A stretch of DNA of 64,000 nt from Rapana venosa. Lineage: Eukaryota; Mollusca; Gastropoda; Neogastropoda; Muricidae. Location: assembly GCA_028751875.1 (NCBI GenBank), contig CM054141.1, forward strand, positions 73,081,675 through 73,145,674. The letters are read 5' to 3'. Under the pieces are notes generated by a model. That model was not told the DNA's origin. It saw only the letters and a program-made list of their open reading frames with translations, and did no database searches. Positions 43,866-54,729 of this stretch are shown piece after piece (positions within the stretch are counted from its first letter, which is position 1; the number at the start of each line of letters is the position of its first letter). Made by a program: the position numbers and the translations under genes.

Positions 43866-43964
43866 CGATATTTCGGTTTGCTTGGACTACTCAGTTGAAG
43901 TGTAAACACTGGCACAGTGATAGATGGAGCTGTTTCCAGGCTGTACTGGGGTTATTTCCCATGG

Positions 43965-44425
43965 CTGTCTATCTGACCATCAGTTTATTTATCTATCTGA
44001 CCATCAGTTATTTATCTATCTGACCATCAGTTTATTTCCCTATTGGACCATCAGTTTATTTATCTATAGGACCATCAGTTTATTTCCCTATTGGACCATT
44101 AGTTTATTTTCCTATCGGACCATCAGTTTATTTCCCTATTGGACCATCAGTTTATTTCCCTATTGGACCATCAGTTTATTTCCCTATTGGACCATCAGTT
44201 TATCTATCGGACCATCAGTTTATTTCCCCCAGTGGACCATCAGTTTATCTATCGGACCATCAGTTTATTTCCCCCAGTGGACCATCAGTTTATTTCCCTA
44301 TTGGACCATCAGTTTATTTCCCCCAGTGGACCATCAGTTTATCTATCGGACCATCAGTTTATTTCCCCCAGTGGACCATCAGTTTATCTATCGGACCATC
44401 AGTTTATTTCCCATGGCTGTCTATC
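43965..44425. repeat. 20/24-bp minisatellite
   Basis: Unit GACCATCAGTTTATTTCCCT plus ATTG or CCAGTG, alternating with the shorter GACCATCAGTTTATCTATCG. About 20 copies. Confidence 0.96.
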
Positions 44426-44505
44426 TGACCTTCAGCCTCTGCAGGCCTTTACTTCACAAATAAACATATGATATTATATACCCACACATTTGCGGCCTGC
44501 ACGAG

Positions 44506-44558
44506 TGCACACACACACAGACACGCACACACACACAGACACGCACGCACGCACAACA

Positions 44559-44637
<79 letters not shown>
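44506..44637. repeat. (CA)n microsatellite
   Basis: CA run with CACG and CAGA interruptions at the left end. Confidence 0.96.
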
Positions 44638-44638
<1 letters not shown>

Positions 44639-44847
44639 CCCTCCATAACGCACACACGCTTGCAGTCATTTTCAATGTCGATAAACAAAGAGAACAGCAA
44701 CACCTCCTGCCCTTTCTCACGGAGGTGTGGGGAGGGAGGGAGGGAAGGAAACATCTGCTTTCACCCTCCCGCGGACAACTCTCTGCACTGACCGTTTTCT
44801 CTCCCCTGTCTGGTTTGGTTTTGTTGACGCCAAAGGTCTATTGTATG

Positions 44848-45032
44848 CCACGTTAAGTCACGGCAGATTTCTCTGCCTGAAATTCGGGCTGCTCTCCCCG
44901 GGAAGAGGTATGGCCATAAGAACTGTGCCACCCATTTTTTATTTATTTTTCTGTCTGAATGTCTATTTTGTTTTCCTACCACAGTGGCTTTGTCTACAGA
45001 ATGTTGCCAGGGACAATGCTTGCCTTGGGATT
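44848..45032 (-). mobile_element. SINE family B, 3' half
   Basis: On the minus strand CCAAGGCAAGCATTGTCCC, CTCTTCCCGGGGAGAGCAGC, CCGAATTTCAGGCAGAGAAA, TCTGCCGTGACTTAACGTGG. No head. Confidence 0.75.
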
Positions 45033-45039
45033 CTATTAT

Positions 45040-45420
45040 GTGCGGTGTGGCTGGGGCATTGTCAAATTGACCAAGAAAGCAGACATACATCCGAAATGGT
45101 AACGTAAACAATGACAACTCTGGGTTTGAAGAAACAGAATGATTATTTTGTTTCTGGTAGATTCCTTCCCCCTCAATACAGACGTCCACCGATGTGGAAA
45201 ATAGCAAGACTCTTCCTGCTCTCCCCTCAAAAAGAGTTAATAATCGATAAGATTGCCGTCTACATACATCTAGAAAAAAGGGGTTATAGACGAAATGAAT
45301 ATTCTATCTAGAATTGCAAAGCTTTCTATGATGAAGTAGGAGTAATTGTGGGCAAAGCACTTGAAAATGTAGTTTCTTCGTATGTAGGGATAGGAGGATG
45401 GACGGATAATTAATTATATG
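45040..45420. other. AT-rich unique stretch
   Basis: No supported feature. Confidence 0.4.
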
Positions 45421-45478
45421 GATATATGGATATATGGATGGATGGAGAGATGGAGAGAGGAGAGTGGGGAGAAGGAGG

Positions 45479-45480
<2 letters not shown>

Positions 45481-45540
<60 letters not shown>

Positions 45541-45560
45541 GAGAGAGAGGAGAGGAGAGA
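45481..45560. repeat. (GA)n with GGA steps
   Basis: GA run, part of a 190-bp purine-rich zone from 45425 to 45630. Confidence 0.95.
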
Positions 45561-45765
45561 GAGACAGAGAGAGAGAGAGACAGAGAGAAGAGGGAGGGAT
45601 GGGACAGAGGAGAGAGATGCGAGAGAGCAGATCAGAGGAGTATAGAGCGAGACGGAGACGAGATTGACGTAAGATGTATGAAAAAGAACACAACTTTTAT
45701 ATCGAGGTTCATCATGGCACATCAGCACTTATTCACTTTTTTAAATGTTTACTTAAATCCATCTT

Positions 45766-46075
45766 TAATCGAGGATATGGAATAAGCATTATGTGCTTTT
45801 TACATCAGTCCCCTGGCGATGCGGTTTGCTCTGTATCTTCCACGGCACACAATGGCCTACTCTTAAAGAGAAGCGGAAGATTTAGTGTGCGCAGATGTCT
45901 GCGTGCGTTCGCACACGGGGCCTCGGTTTATAGTCTCATCCGAAGGACTTTTGGGGAGAGTGGAGTCTGCACTGATGTTAACTCCAGGGGAAAAATCCAC
46001 TGGAACGGGAATCGAACCCGGGTTGTCAGATTGCGAGCGCAATGTTCTAACCACTAGGCTATCCCGTGCCCCATT
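45766..46075 (-). mobile_element. SINE family A, full length
   Basis: On the minus strand the head is GGATAGCCTAGTGGTTAGAA, CATTGCGCTCGCAATCTGAC, and B box GGTTCGATTCC (46008-46018 on the plus strand). Core AGTCCTTCGGATGAGACTAT, AAACCGAGGCCCCGTGTGCG. Block AGAGTAGGCCATTGTGTGCC. Tail AAAAAGCACATAATGCTTAT, TCCATATCCTCGATTAAAG. Both pol III promoter boxes are intact. Confidence 0.92.
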
Positions 46076-46079
46076 CAGG

Positions 46080-46420
46080 AATGAAGCTCCCCCCCATCCC
46101 CCACAGCCACACTGGCCAGGCCGGTAGTGCAGACATGCCTCAGGGACAACCCGGTGCAGTGTCTGTGGCCTGCTCCTGGAGACCTCAGCTTCCCTTCCTA
46201 TAGGAGCTTGCCTGCCACAGGCAGGTCAGGGTGCTAGTATCTCCCCGCTGACTACCCGGCAAGTCAATGCAGTCACTGAGAGATGTTTTTTTTCAACATC
46301 GCCTGTCCACGTTGTTGTCACGATCCTCACTTTACAAACTGTACAATGATATCACTTACGCATAATATACATTGAGAGTGGCAGTACTGGATGTTCTGTT
46401 GGGCGGTGATGAGGCCCGTT
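46080..46420. other. Unique stretch, no gene called
   Basis: GC-rich to 46250, then AT-rich. No splice-supported frame. Confidence 0.35.
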
Positions 46421-46424
46421 GGCT

Positions 46425-46530
46425 TCCTACTGTGTCCTGTCCCGCCCTGTCCTGTTCTGTCCCGTCCTGTTCTGTCCCGTCCTGTCCCGTCCTGTCCCGT
46501 CCTGTCCCGTTCTGTCCCGTCCTGTCCCGT
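46425..46530. repeat. CCTGTCCCGT decamer/pentamer repeat
   Basis: About ten copies of TGTCC+CGT(C/T)C alternating with TTCTGT. Confidence 0.94.
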
Positions 46531-46756
46531 ATCTAGCTCTTATTTGATGTTTGCTTTAGTTGTATTTCGATAGTATGGTTTTTGATTTTCTGTTGTTTTG
46601 TTGTTTGTTGTTGTGTGTTTTTGAGTTAAGTCGGTTCTGTTTTGTACTGAAGAGGATTTTGTTGTCAGATAATTATAATGTTTCCCTTTGTGGCTACTGG
46701 TTAACGTTTCTGTTGCTTTGCTCGGCCATGCCTTGCTTTGCTTTGCTTTGCTGCTC

Positions 46757-46843
46757 TACTCTCTCTCTTCTCTCCATCCTCTCTTCTCTCTCTCCTCTCT
46801 CTCTCTCTCTCTCCTCTCCTCTCTCTCTCTCTCTCTCTCTCTC
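46757..46843. repeat. (CT)n microsatellite, interrupted
   Basis: CT runs with TCC steps, preceded by TTTGC pentamers (46727-46752). Confidence 0.95.
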
Positions 46844-46849
46844 AAACAT

Positions 46850-47320
46850 GTAAACATCATGTTAACATATGTGTGTTATTTGTATGAAAAATTGATGGTG
46901 AGAGATGGTATGGGGTGATGAGGGTTTTCTGAGGGTAGTTGAAATGGATGTCAGTGTGCTTAATCAGAAGTTCAGGTTTGTTTCTTTCTTTCTGTGCTTG
47001 TTCTATGTTTCTGTTTTTTGTTAACTACTTGAAAATGTTATGCAATTGTTTACATTTGACATGTTTTGGGTTTTTCCCTTGTATTTCTTTCTTTGGGGAA
47101 AGGGAATGGGTGGGTGGGGTGGAGGGCATGGTGTAAAGTGACTGTAAGCTTAATTATCCATTGACCTTCAATAACATTTTTTGTATTCGTATTCGTATTC
47201 TCTCCCACCCCCCTCTCTCTCTGTGCACACATGCACGTGTGCATGGTGGCGTGCCCGCTTTCCGAGGCCTGAGAAAGCATCTGTCCAAGTCATCCCGGCT
47301 GGAATCCCAGTGACGGCTCT
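46850..47320. other. Unique stretch
   Basis: GTATTC repeats near 47184-47200. No other signal. Confidence 0.35.
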
Positions 47321-47328
47321 GACTGCAG

Positions 47329-47391
47329 AACCTGCTGGTGACACTTCACTCCAGGCTCCAGGAGAAGCCTTCTGCGCTCTGTTCTGTACAG
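47329..47391 (+). CDS. Candidate small exon, phase 0-0
   Basis: GACGGCTCTGACTGCAG is an acceptable acceptor. The 63-bp frame reads NLLVTLHSRLQEKPSALCSV plus Q and ends at TACAG|GTCATC, a weak donor. The other frame (AFCALFCTG) is also open. Because the final bases GTACAGGTCATCCTGAC are the start of the 23-bp minisatellite that follows, the donor-like sequence is repeated several times downstream. Family not recognised. Confidence 0.25.
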
Positions 47392-47945
47392 GTCATCCTG
47401 ACTTCACTGTGCAGGTCATCCTGACTTCACTGTACAGGTCATCCTGACTTCACTGCGCCTTAATGTTTATCTGTACAGGTCATCCTGACTTCACTGTACA
47501 GGTCATCCTGACTTCACTGTGCCTTAATGTTTATCTGTACAGGTCATCCTGACTTCACTGTACGTTAATGTTTGACTTCACTGTGCTTTGATGTTTGACT
47601 TCACTGTGCATTAATGTTTGACTTCACTGTGCCTTAATGTTTGACTTCACTGTGCCTTAATGTTTGACTTCACTGTGTATTAATGTTTGACTTCACTGTG
47701 CATTAATGTTTGACTTCACTGTGCCTTAATGTTTGACTTCACTGTGCATTAATGTTTGACTTCACTGTGCATTAATGTTTGACTTCACTGTGCTTTGATG
47801 TTTGACTTCACTGTGCTTTGATGTTTGACTTCAATGTGTCTTAATGTTTGACTTCACTGTGCTTTGATGTTTGACTTCACTGTGCCTTAATGTTTGACTT
47901 CACTGTGCCTTAATGTTTGACTTCACTGTGCATTAATGTTTAAAT
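47385..47945. repeat. 23-bp minisatellite in two versions
   Basis: First GTCATCCTGACTTCACTGTA+CAG, then after a mixed zone GACTTCACTGTGCCTTAATG+TTT. Both share the core TGACTTCACTGT and a 23-bp period. About 24 copies. Confidence 0.96.
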
Positions 47946-47964
47946 GCGTATGGCATTGAGGATT

Positions 47965-48108
47965 TCAGTTTTCATCTTAGACAAAAGGCTAGCACCCAGA
48001 CCACCACTCCAGGCCCAGTAGATGGGGAAAAGCTCGAGTTTAAAGGGAATCAAACCTGCGAGTTATCGTTTCTAGATTACTGTGTGTATTACCTCCAGAT
48101 CATCGATC
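47965..48108 (-). mobile_element. SINE family B head remnant
   Basis: On the minus strand GATGATCTGGAGGTAATACA, AGGTTTGATTCCC (B box-like), CTACTGGGCCTGGAGTGGTG, GTCTGGGTGCTAGCC. Core and tail missing. Confidence 0.65.
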
Positions 48109-48114
48109 CATAGG

Positions 48115-48270
48115 ATGGCACGTAGGGGCCCATTCTGGCAAGTAGGGGCCCATTCTGGCAAGAAGGGGTCTATTCTGGCAAGTAGTGGTCCATTCTGCCA
48201 CGTAGGGGTTCATTCTGCCATGTAGTGGTCCATTCTGGCAAGTAACGGTCCATTCTGCCACGTAGAGGTC
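48115..48270. repeat. 20-bp minisatellite
   Basis: Unit GTAGGGGCCCATTCTGGCAA, eight copies with GTAGTGGTCC and CTGCCAC variants. Confidence 0.95.
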
Positions 48271-48380
48271 CAGAAAGCAAGCAGCGTGTGGGAATCTCAC
48301 AGCAGTCGTGTGGGGAGTCCAGCTGTTCAAGTAGTTGTAGCACCAGAGAGACAGCTGGACCTGCATTCTTTATGTCATAG

Positions 48381-48467
48381 GAAGCCAGTGCAGAGGCGGA
48401 TTGACGTGGACAACAGACCCTGGCTGGCTAGGCTGGCGGTTCAGGAGACGCTGAGGGAGAACTCCAG
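48381..48467 (+). CDS. Candidate internal exon, unknown gene
   Basis: CTTTATGTCATAG is acceptor-like. The frame (one base completing a codon) reads KPVQRRIDVDNRPWLARLAV then QETLRENS, ending CCAG|GTTCTG. 87 bp, same phase at both ends. Codon choice and composition look like a folded, helical protein segment. If the donor is not used, the frame continues RFCMLFMTTCLC to a stop. Family not recognised. Confidence 0.35.
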
Positions 48468-48506
48468 GTTCTGTATGTTGTTCATGACGACATGTCTCTG
48501 TTAGGG

Positions 48507-48735
48507 CCAAAGCATAAGGCCAACACATCGGGGAAAAGCATTAGGCTAAGCCATGAGGGGCAGTGTCAGGGCAAACCACCAGGCCAAAACAGTAGGCCAA
48601 AACATAGAGGCCAAAGCATTTGTCCAAACATTGTGGCCAAAGTAAGTGCATAGATATTAAGGTCAAAGAGTCAGGCCACATTAGACCAAAACATGAGTTC
48701 CAACGCATTTGGCAAACTATGAGGCCAACACTTAG
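48507..48735. repeat. Decayed ~17-bp repeat AGGCCAAAACAT
   Basis: Repeated AGGCCAAA(A/G)CAT(A/T) with irregular spacing, about 12 degraded copies. Confidence 0.8.
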
Positions 48736-48988
48736 TTATGGAAGCAGGGTGTAGGCTGGGTGATTGCTGCATTCATGGAGGTTTGCAGTGTGCTGTATTT
48801 GCAGTTGTAGCCTTCCCCGCCACAACGCCTGTTTGCCTCTCCATCCCGCGTTGTGTCGTGACTGGTTTGGAGTTTGTTGTTGTTTTGCTGTTTGCAGTTT
48901 GTGTTTGCTCTCATCTGTGTCACTCCTGGGGCTGCTTAGCTCTCAGAGACTGTCGGTCTTTTTGCCTCCACTTGTGAACGCTTCTGGT

Positions 48989-49027
48989 TGTGTGTGTGTG
49001 TGTGTTGTGTGTGTGTGCGCGCGTGCG

Positions 49028-49065
<38 letters not shown>

Positions 49066-49135
49066 TGCGCGCGCTTGTGTGTGTATATGTGTGCGTGCGT
49101 GGGTGTGTGTATGCGTGTATGTGCACGAATATGTG
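48989..49135. repeat. (GT)n with CG steps
   Basis: GT runs interrupted by GCGCGCGTGCGCG. Confidence 0.95.
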
Positions 49136-49370
49136 AGTGTGGTTTGACATAGATAGCTCAGGAAACAGGAACTCATGAATATTCATCGTCAGTATTGCTT
49201 TCATTCCAATTCGCACGTGTTTGGCTAAGTCGTCTGTTGCAGCCTTGCTCCCGTTTGTGCCCCATCCCTCCCCTAGGAGCTGTATTCCCTTTATTTCTTT
49301 AGTTCTGGCCGGATGGAGATGGAGGGGGGGGGATCATTTTCACAGTTCCCTGTTCCACCAGGTTGTTGTC

Positions 49371-49376
<6 letters not shown>

Positions 49377-49452
<76 letters not shown>
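49377..49452. repeat. (AT)n microsatellite
   Basis: Near-perfect AT run with two slips. Confidence 0.97.
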
Positions 49453-49457
<5 letters not shown>

Positions 49458-49488
49458 CATATGGTAAAACAGTGAGCGTGTGTGTGGG

Positions 49489-49502
49489 AAAGAGAGAGAG
49501 GG

Positions 49503-49566
<64 letters not shown>
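49489..49566. repeat. (GA)n at LINE 3' end
   Basis: GA run joined directly to the LINE tail AAACTTTGAAAACTTTG. Confidence 0.98.
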
Positions 49567-49569
<3 letters not shown>

Positions 49570-49639
49570 TTTGAAAACTTTGAAAACTTTTTATTCAAAG
49601 AGGGTAATAGAATAAGCAGTAGTTGCTTTTTTACATCCA

Positions 49640-50140
49640 GCCCTCTGGCAAAAACAAACAAACAAACAAAAAAAGAAAATTAAAAACAAAACAACCCTTC
49701 CGGGAAAAATAATCACGCACCCCCCACCCCGCCACCCCCCCCCCCCCCCAACCCCCAAGGAAACAAGCCAAACAACAACAAAAAACCCTCCAAAAATAAG
49801 CAAAAACAAAAAGCAACAATAAAAAGGAAAACCCCTTCCTCCTCCCCCCAAAGAAAAACACCCACACAACAACCCCAAACAACAACCCCCATCCCCCAAA
49901 AAAAACACAAGCAAAAAACAAACAAACAAAACAACAATAAAAACCACAACCCAAACCAAACAATGAAAAAAAAGCCCCAAACAAACAAACCAAAATAAAC
50001 AAAAAAACAAAACAAAACAACCCCCCAAAAACAACAACAACAACAACAAAAAAACAACAAAAACAACCCCCCAAAAAAACCAACAACTAACAAACGAAAA
50101 AACACCCCACATCCCCACCAAGAAAAAATCAACTGTCATG
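49640..50140. other. A/C-only block in LINE 3' UTR
   Basis: About 500 bp almost without G or T on the plus strand (GT-rich on the LINE sense strand), with AAC/AAAC repeats and a poly(C) run. Minus-strand frames here are hydrophobic artefacts. Confidence 0.8.
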
Positions 50141-50848
50141 GAAAATTTTCAAATGCACACAGTATGAAAGATTAGGTATAGAGTATGTCTATGTTACTTT
50201 CATGTACTCTCTTCAAAGTGATTTTTTTTAATGTGGTGCTAACAGTTGCCTCAATTTAACAAGCATAAAACTTATAGTAGTTTAGTAGCATATTTGACTA
50301 ATCTTCTGGAACAAGTAAGATTTATAATTATGCTTAAAAGAAGTAATGCTACTTTTATTTTTAAGATTTTTTGGTAATGAGTTCCAACAGTTCCTCCAGA
50401 GTAACGAAGGCTTGTCTTGTAAAGATCTAGTCTTGGTTTTGGTATTACTATGTTATTTGTGTATCTTGACTGGTTAATTGGAAACTTATTAGTCAGTGTT
50501 GATGGAGCCAGACCGTTCATTATGCGATACATTATTATTGCTTTATTATATTGCAAATGCAAAGTTAGGGGGAGAATTTCCAATTTAATATAGTCTTGGG
50601 GTAATAAAGTCGAAGACTTAAGGAGTACCATTTTAAGAGCTCGTTTATGGATTCTTGAAAGAGGTTTTTAACTATTAGCACTGCACCCATCATATAATGT
50701 TGAGGCGTAATCAATAAATGATTGGATATATGCATAGTAGAATTGTTTACGAGAATCTAGGTCTAGAAAGTGTTTGATTTTAGAGAGTTGAAATATCTTT
50801 TGAGAGATTCGTTTGTATAAGAAGTCAATATGAGATGACCAGGCAAGA

Positions 50849-51052
50849 TCATTATCAATAGTAACTCCTAAGAGTCTATGAGTATCTACTTCTTTAATAG
50901 TAGTATTACCGAGATAAACTTGTGGCAGAGCAAAGGTTACGTTTTGTCGTTCATTATCAATAGTAACTCCTAAGAGTCTATGAGTATCTACTTCTTTAAT
51001 AGTAGTATTACCGAGATAAACTTGTGGCAGAGCAAAGGTTACGTTTTGTCGT
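50849..51052. repeat. Exact 102-bp tandem duplication in LINE ORF
   Basis: TCATTATCAATAGTAACTCC begins at 50849 and again at 50951. By eye the 102-bp copies are identical. 102 bp is 34 codons, so the frame is kept. Confidence 0.95.
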
Positions 51053-52451
51053 TTTTGTCGAGACGTAATTATCATGAATTTAGTTTTTTGGTCATTTAGG
51101 GCCATATGATTAAGTCTGGTCCATTCCAGCAATTGATCAGCATTTTCTTGCATAGAGTTTTATAGTTGTTTCAAGTCAGAATGAGAAGAGTAGATAGTAG
51201 TATCATCAGCAAAGAGTTCAGTTATGCCTTTAGTAATGAATAAAGGAAGGTCATTGATATATAGTGGAAAAAAGAAGAGGCCCTAATACTGATCCTTGCG
51301 GAACACCACATTTTTGTGACATAAATTCAGAATGCTCATTATCTAGCCAAATAGTGTGGGTTTGATTATTAAGAAATGATTTTATGAGTGACAAAGCATC
51401 GTCAGAAAATTTATACGATACCAATTTACGGATTAAAAGGTTATGATCTATAACATCAAATGCTTTGGCAAAATCAATAAATAACTCATCAGTAAATTTG
51501 TTATCATTGATGTTTTTCAACCATTCCATCAACAAGACTTATCAGAGCTGTATGACAAGAATGATTTTTTCTAAAGCCAGACTGATTTGGATGAAGTAAG
51601 TCATATTTTGAAATGTGAGCCATGAGGCACTGATATATATGCTTTTCCAAAGGCTTAGAAAGTACAGATAATATTGAAATAGGTCTGTAATTTGAAGGAT
51701 CAGTTTAATTACCAGATTTGTTCAAAGGAATTATTTTGGCTTGTTTGAAAATGCTGGGGAAGTAGCATTTATCGATACAAAGGTTATACAAATATGATAA
51801 GGAATCACATATTATAGGAGCACTGAGCCTAAGGATTTTCCCGTCTAAGTCATCTAGACCATGAGTGGACGTCTGTTTGAGATGCATTAGAGAAAAATAT
51901 ACTTCATGTACTGCCAGGAGTGGGATTTTTACATTTGAAGTGATCTTTTTAGAAATGCAAAATTCTTTCACTAAGGCAAGGTCATTGAAGCAAGATCTGT
52001 CATTTTTGACTGTCGAGGATGAAATTCTGGAAAAATGTTGGTTTAAGGAGCTTGCAGTGATATATTTTATAACTGGTGTATTTTTGGGTTTTTTCTTTGT
52101 TAGAGAATTTATGGCTTTCCAAATAACTTTCTGTTTATTGCTTGAGCTATCTGATAGGAGCTTTCGAAAGTGTTTCTTTTTGGCATTACGTTTCTTTGAT
52201 GTAATCTTATTTCGTTGCTTCTTAAAGTCATTAAATTGTTTGGTCTCTTTAAATTTGTCTCTTTGGATTATTTCCTCTTCAATTTCTTTATTTAGCCACA
52301 GAGGTTTTGGGGTATGTTTCACTCGTTTTATTTTGAAAGGGGCGTGTTTATTATAGATGTTCAGGAAAGCTTTTTGCCAGAATTCAAAGGCTAGATCAGG
52401 GTCAGTTAACTGATAAACATTTGAAAGAGAAGAATGCGTTAGGTCATATAG

Positions 52452-52454
<3 letters not shown>

Positions 52455-52525
<71 letters not shown>
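52455..52525. repeat. (GA)n at LINE 5' break
   Basis: GA run joined to the truncated LINE coding sequence (FLYDLTHSS). Confidence 0.98.
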
Positions 52526-52530
<5 letters not shown>

Positions 52531-52579
52531 AGAGGACACCAGCTGTTTTGCAGTCCTCCTGTCCAGCTGCCGACAGCCT

Positions 52580-52735
52580 CACCCCTCAACTCTAAGAAGT
52601 GACCCCAGCTCGCTAAAGCTCAGCAGCTTTGTCAGATAGAAAGCAGTCTCTGATATCACCCCTCAACTCTAAGAAGTGACCCCAGCTCGCTAAAGCTCAG
52701 CAGCTTTGTCACAATAGAAAGCAGTCTCTGATGTC
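52580..52735. repeat. 77-bp tandem duplication
   Basis: CACCCCTCAACTCTAAGAAG at 52580 and 52657, continuing through GCTCGCTAAAGCTCAGCAGC and AAAGCAGTCTCTGAT. Near identical. Confidence 0.95.
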
Positions 52736-52805
52736 ACCCCGCCTCCTTTCGGCTGTACCCTATAAGCCTCAACAATAGTGGCCAATGCCACACCCGTCCG
52801 TTTGT

Positions 52806-52876
52806 CAAGTCAAGTCAAGTCACAGTTTTATTTCCAGATGGTACAGTGAATGAGCAATGCATTTGCTTTTTTTAGT
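52806..52876 (-). mobile_element. Truncated retroelement tail with GACTT repeats
   Basis: On the minus strand AAAAAAAGCAAATGCATTGC, TCATTCACTGTACCATCTGG, AAATAAAACTGTGACTTGAC. Confidence 0.8.
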
Positions 52877-52878
52877 GT

Positions 52879-52931
<53 letters not shown>
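52877..52931. repeat. (GT)n microsatellite
   Basis: Perfect GT run. Confidence 0.97.
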
Positions 52932-52934
<3 letters not shown>

Positions 52935-53038
52935 GTTTAATGTCTTTTCACTACATGGTGATTTAGACACACCCGCATTCATACCAAAGTACCTATTATT
53001 ACACACCCTATCTCTCCCTCTCTCTCTTTTTCCCTCCC

Positions 53039-53039
<1 letters not shown>

Positions 53040-53106
<67 letters not shown>

Positions 53107-53141
53107 CACACACACACACACATGCACACACACACACACAC
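53040..53141. repeat. (CA)n microsatellite
   Basis: CA run with one AA slip and CATG step, followed by TATATATA. Confidence 0.97.
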
Positions 53142-53423
53142 GTATATATATATATATACTAATTACAATAATGGTCTTACAGGTAAAGAATATATGACTT
53201 CAGCAACTGACATTATGAATTGCTGCAAGTCATATAAAACTTCTTGACTAGTGGCATATTTGTGGGTGGGTGGGTGGGTGCGCGCGCGCGTTACTGATGT
53301 GGATACATTCCTAGATCCTCTCTAGTGTTTGTTAGTCTTTGTCCCCTCTGTTTTTGATTTGTGTTTTTTGCTTTATCCTTCTTCCATCGCATCAGATGTT
53401 AATAGTAATAATAATAATATATG

Positions 53424-53426
<3 letters not shown>

Positions 53427-53483
<57 letters not shown>

Positions 53484-53490
53484 CTATATA
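53427..53490. repeat. (AT)n microsatellite
   Basis: Perfect AT run of about 55 bp, then ATTAC slips. Confidence 0.96.
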
Positions 53491-53499
53491 TAATTATAT

Positions 53500-53930
53500 A
53501 TACATTTCTTTTATATATTTATTTCTAAGTGTTGTCATCCCTCCATTCTTTTCTCTCGTAACTGAACATCTTGATTGTTCATTTCTTTTGATTGATCCCG
53601 AAACATCGTCATTGCTCTTTTTAAAAAAAAATCACAAACATCTTTATTTCCTACTTCTTTTCCTTGACCACTGGGCATCTGCACCCCTCGTTCTCCTCTA
53701 AACACCTTCCTTCCCCGCTTCTTTTCTGTCCCCATTGAACGTGCTTCTCCACTGAATGCACTGGCTGCGACAGCAGGTCATGTCCAAGGTCATCTCCAAT
53801 TGAAACTGCCAGCAGAGGGGGATGGCCACAGAAGCACAAGGGGGAGTCAGGTCTGGGGCAGCACAACCTAGGCTGTTGTGTGAGAAGGGCTTTCGCTTCT
53901 GTCTGTCTTTCTTTATACCGCGATAAGACA
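53500..53930. other. Unique stretch, no gene called
   Basis: Minus-strand frames of 66-77 codons overlap here without splice support. Confidence 0.35.
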
Positions 53931-53934
53931 CGAC

Positions 53935-54372
53935 AGGTTTCTAATAATAATAATAATATTAATAATAGTAATAATAGTAATAATAGTAATAATAATAATA
54001 ATAATAATAATGTATGGAATTTATATAGCGCTGAATCTTGTAAAGCAACAAATCAAAGCGCTCAGATGACTTTTTTTTCCTTTTTTTAATTTTAAATTTA
54101 TGAGTGTGTATGCGGTTTTGTAAATTTTGTCATCTGTTCCCACCGGTACACAATGGCCTACTCTTTCGAACAGCGGAACAGGATTTAACGTGTGCGCAAG
54201 ATGTTCTGCGTGCGTTCGCACACGGGGCCTCGGTTTATAGTCTCATCCGAAGGACTTTGACATTCAGTTCGATTTTTTTGTCAAACTGGGAAGAAAGGGC
54301 GAGGCTGGGAATCGAACCCAGAACCTCACGGTTTACTTGTTGGCAGGCAAACGTCTTAACCATCCTGCCACC
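53935..54372 (-). mobile_element. Chimeric SINE: different head, family A core, TATATAGCGC tail
   Basis: On the minus strand the head is GGTGGCAGGATGGTTAAGAC, GTTTGCCTGCCAACAAGT, B box GGTTCGATTCC, unlike the usual family A head. A spacer precedes the family A core AGTCCTTCGGATGAGACTAT, AAACCGAGGCCCCGTGTGCG and GAGTAGGCCATTGTGTACC. The tail switches to GAGCGCTTTGATTTGTTGC, TTTACAAGATTCAGCGCTAT, ATAAATTCCATACATTATTA, ending in (ATT)n (53943-54010 on the plus strand). Confidence 0.8.
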
Positions 54373-54722
54373 TTATCTGCGTGAATTTCGGGCTGCTCTC
54401 CCCGGAGAGAGCTTGTTGCCACATTTTTGTTCTTTTTCCTGTCTGCAACTGTATAATTATGTTTCCCTATCTCAGCGGCTTTTTTCTACAGAATTTTGCC
54501 AGGAACATCTCTCTTGTTGCTGTGGGTTCTTTTCCGTGCGCTAAATAATTATGTGTAACACACGCGACCTCGGTTTATTGTGTCATTTCGAAAGACTAGC
54601 ACCCAGACCATCACTCATGGTCTAATGGATGGGGGAAAGTTTCAGGCCCAAACGGGATTCGAACCACCACACACTTCCGACCCGGTCATTTCGCTTTCTA
54701 GGCAGACCACCGATCCATGAAC
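54373..54722 (-). mobile_element. SINE family B without its tail
   Basis: On the minus strand head GATCGGTGGTCTGCCTAGAA, B box GGTTCGAATCCCG, core TCTTTCGAAATGACACAATA, AAAAAGCCGCTGAGATAGG, AGAGCAGCCCGAAATTCACG. It stops where the chimeric SINE at 54372 begins, with no pentamer tail between. Confidence 0.8.
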
Positions 54723-54729
54723 ACTATAA

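Larger units (their letters stand above)
49567..52450 (-). pseudogene. LINE with recognisable RT motifs, lightly damaged
   Basis: The best-preserved retrotransposon here. On the minus strand: pre-RT linker NKHAPFKIKRVKHTPKPLWL. RT start GLDDLDGKILRLSAP and FKQAKIIPLNKSGN, then an in-frame TAA (51706-51708 region). PSNYRPISILSVLSK. A one-base insertion near 51535. RT motif A LFIDFAKAFDVIDHN. Motif B CGVPQGSVLGPLLF. A frameshift near 51277. Motif C ELFADDTT. A stop near 51160. The thumb follows, with an exact 34-codon duplication (50849-51052), and a final stop at 50272. The 3' UTR includes an A/C-rich block and the GAGGGCTGGATG...TACCCTC tail ending in TTTTCAAAG repeats. Truncated 5' at (GA)n, so the endonuclease is missing. 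Probably CR1/L2/Jockey-like, not assigned. Confidence 0.9.

Noticed and set aside
38182..46075. tRNA genes at sequences with A and B boxes
   Set aside because: The tRNA-like heads continue into SINE cores and tails and do not fold into complete cloverleaves. They are SINE promoters.
49591..50139. 182-codon hydrophobic minus-strand frame resembling a membrane protein
   Set aside because: It is a translation of A/C-rich (GT-rich on the other strand) low-complexity DNA. Parallel frames look the same.
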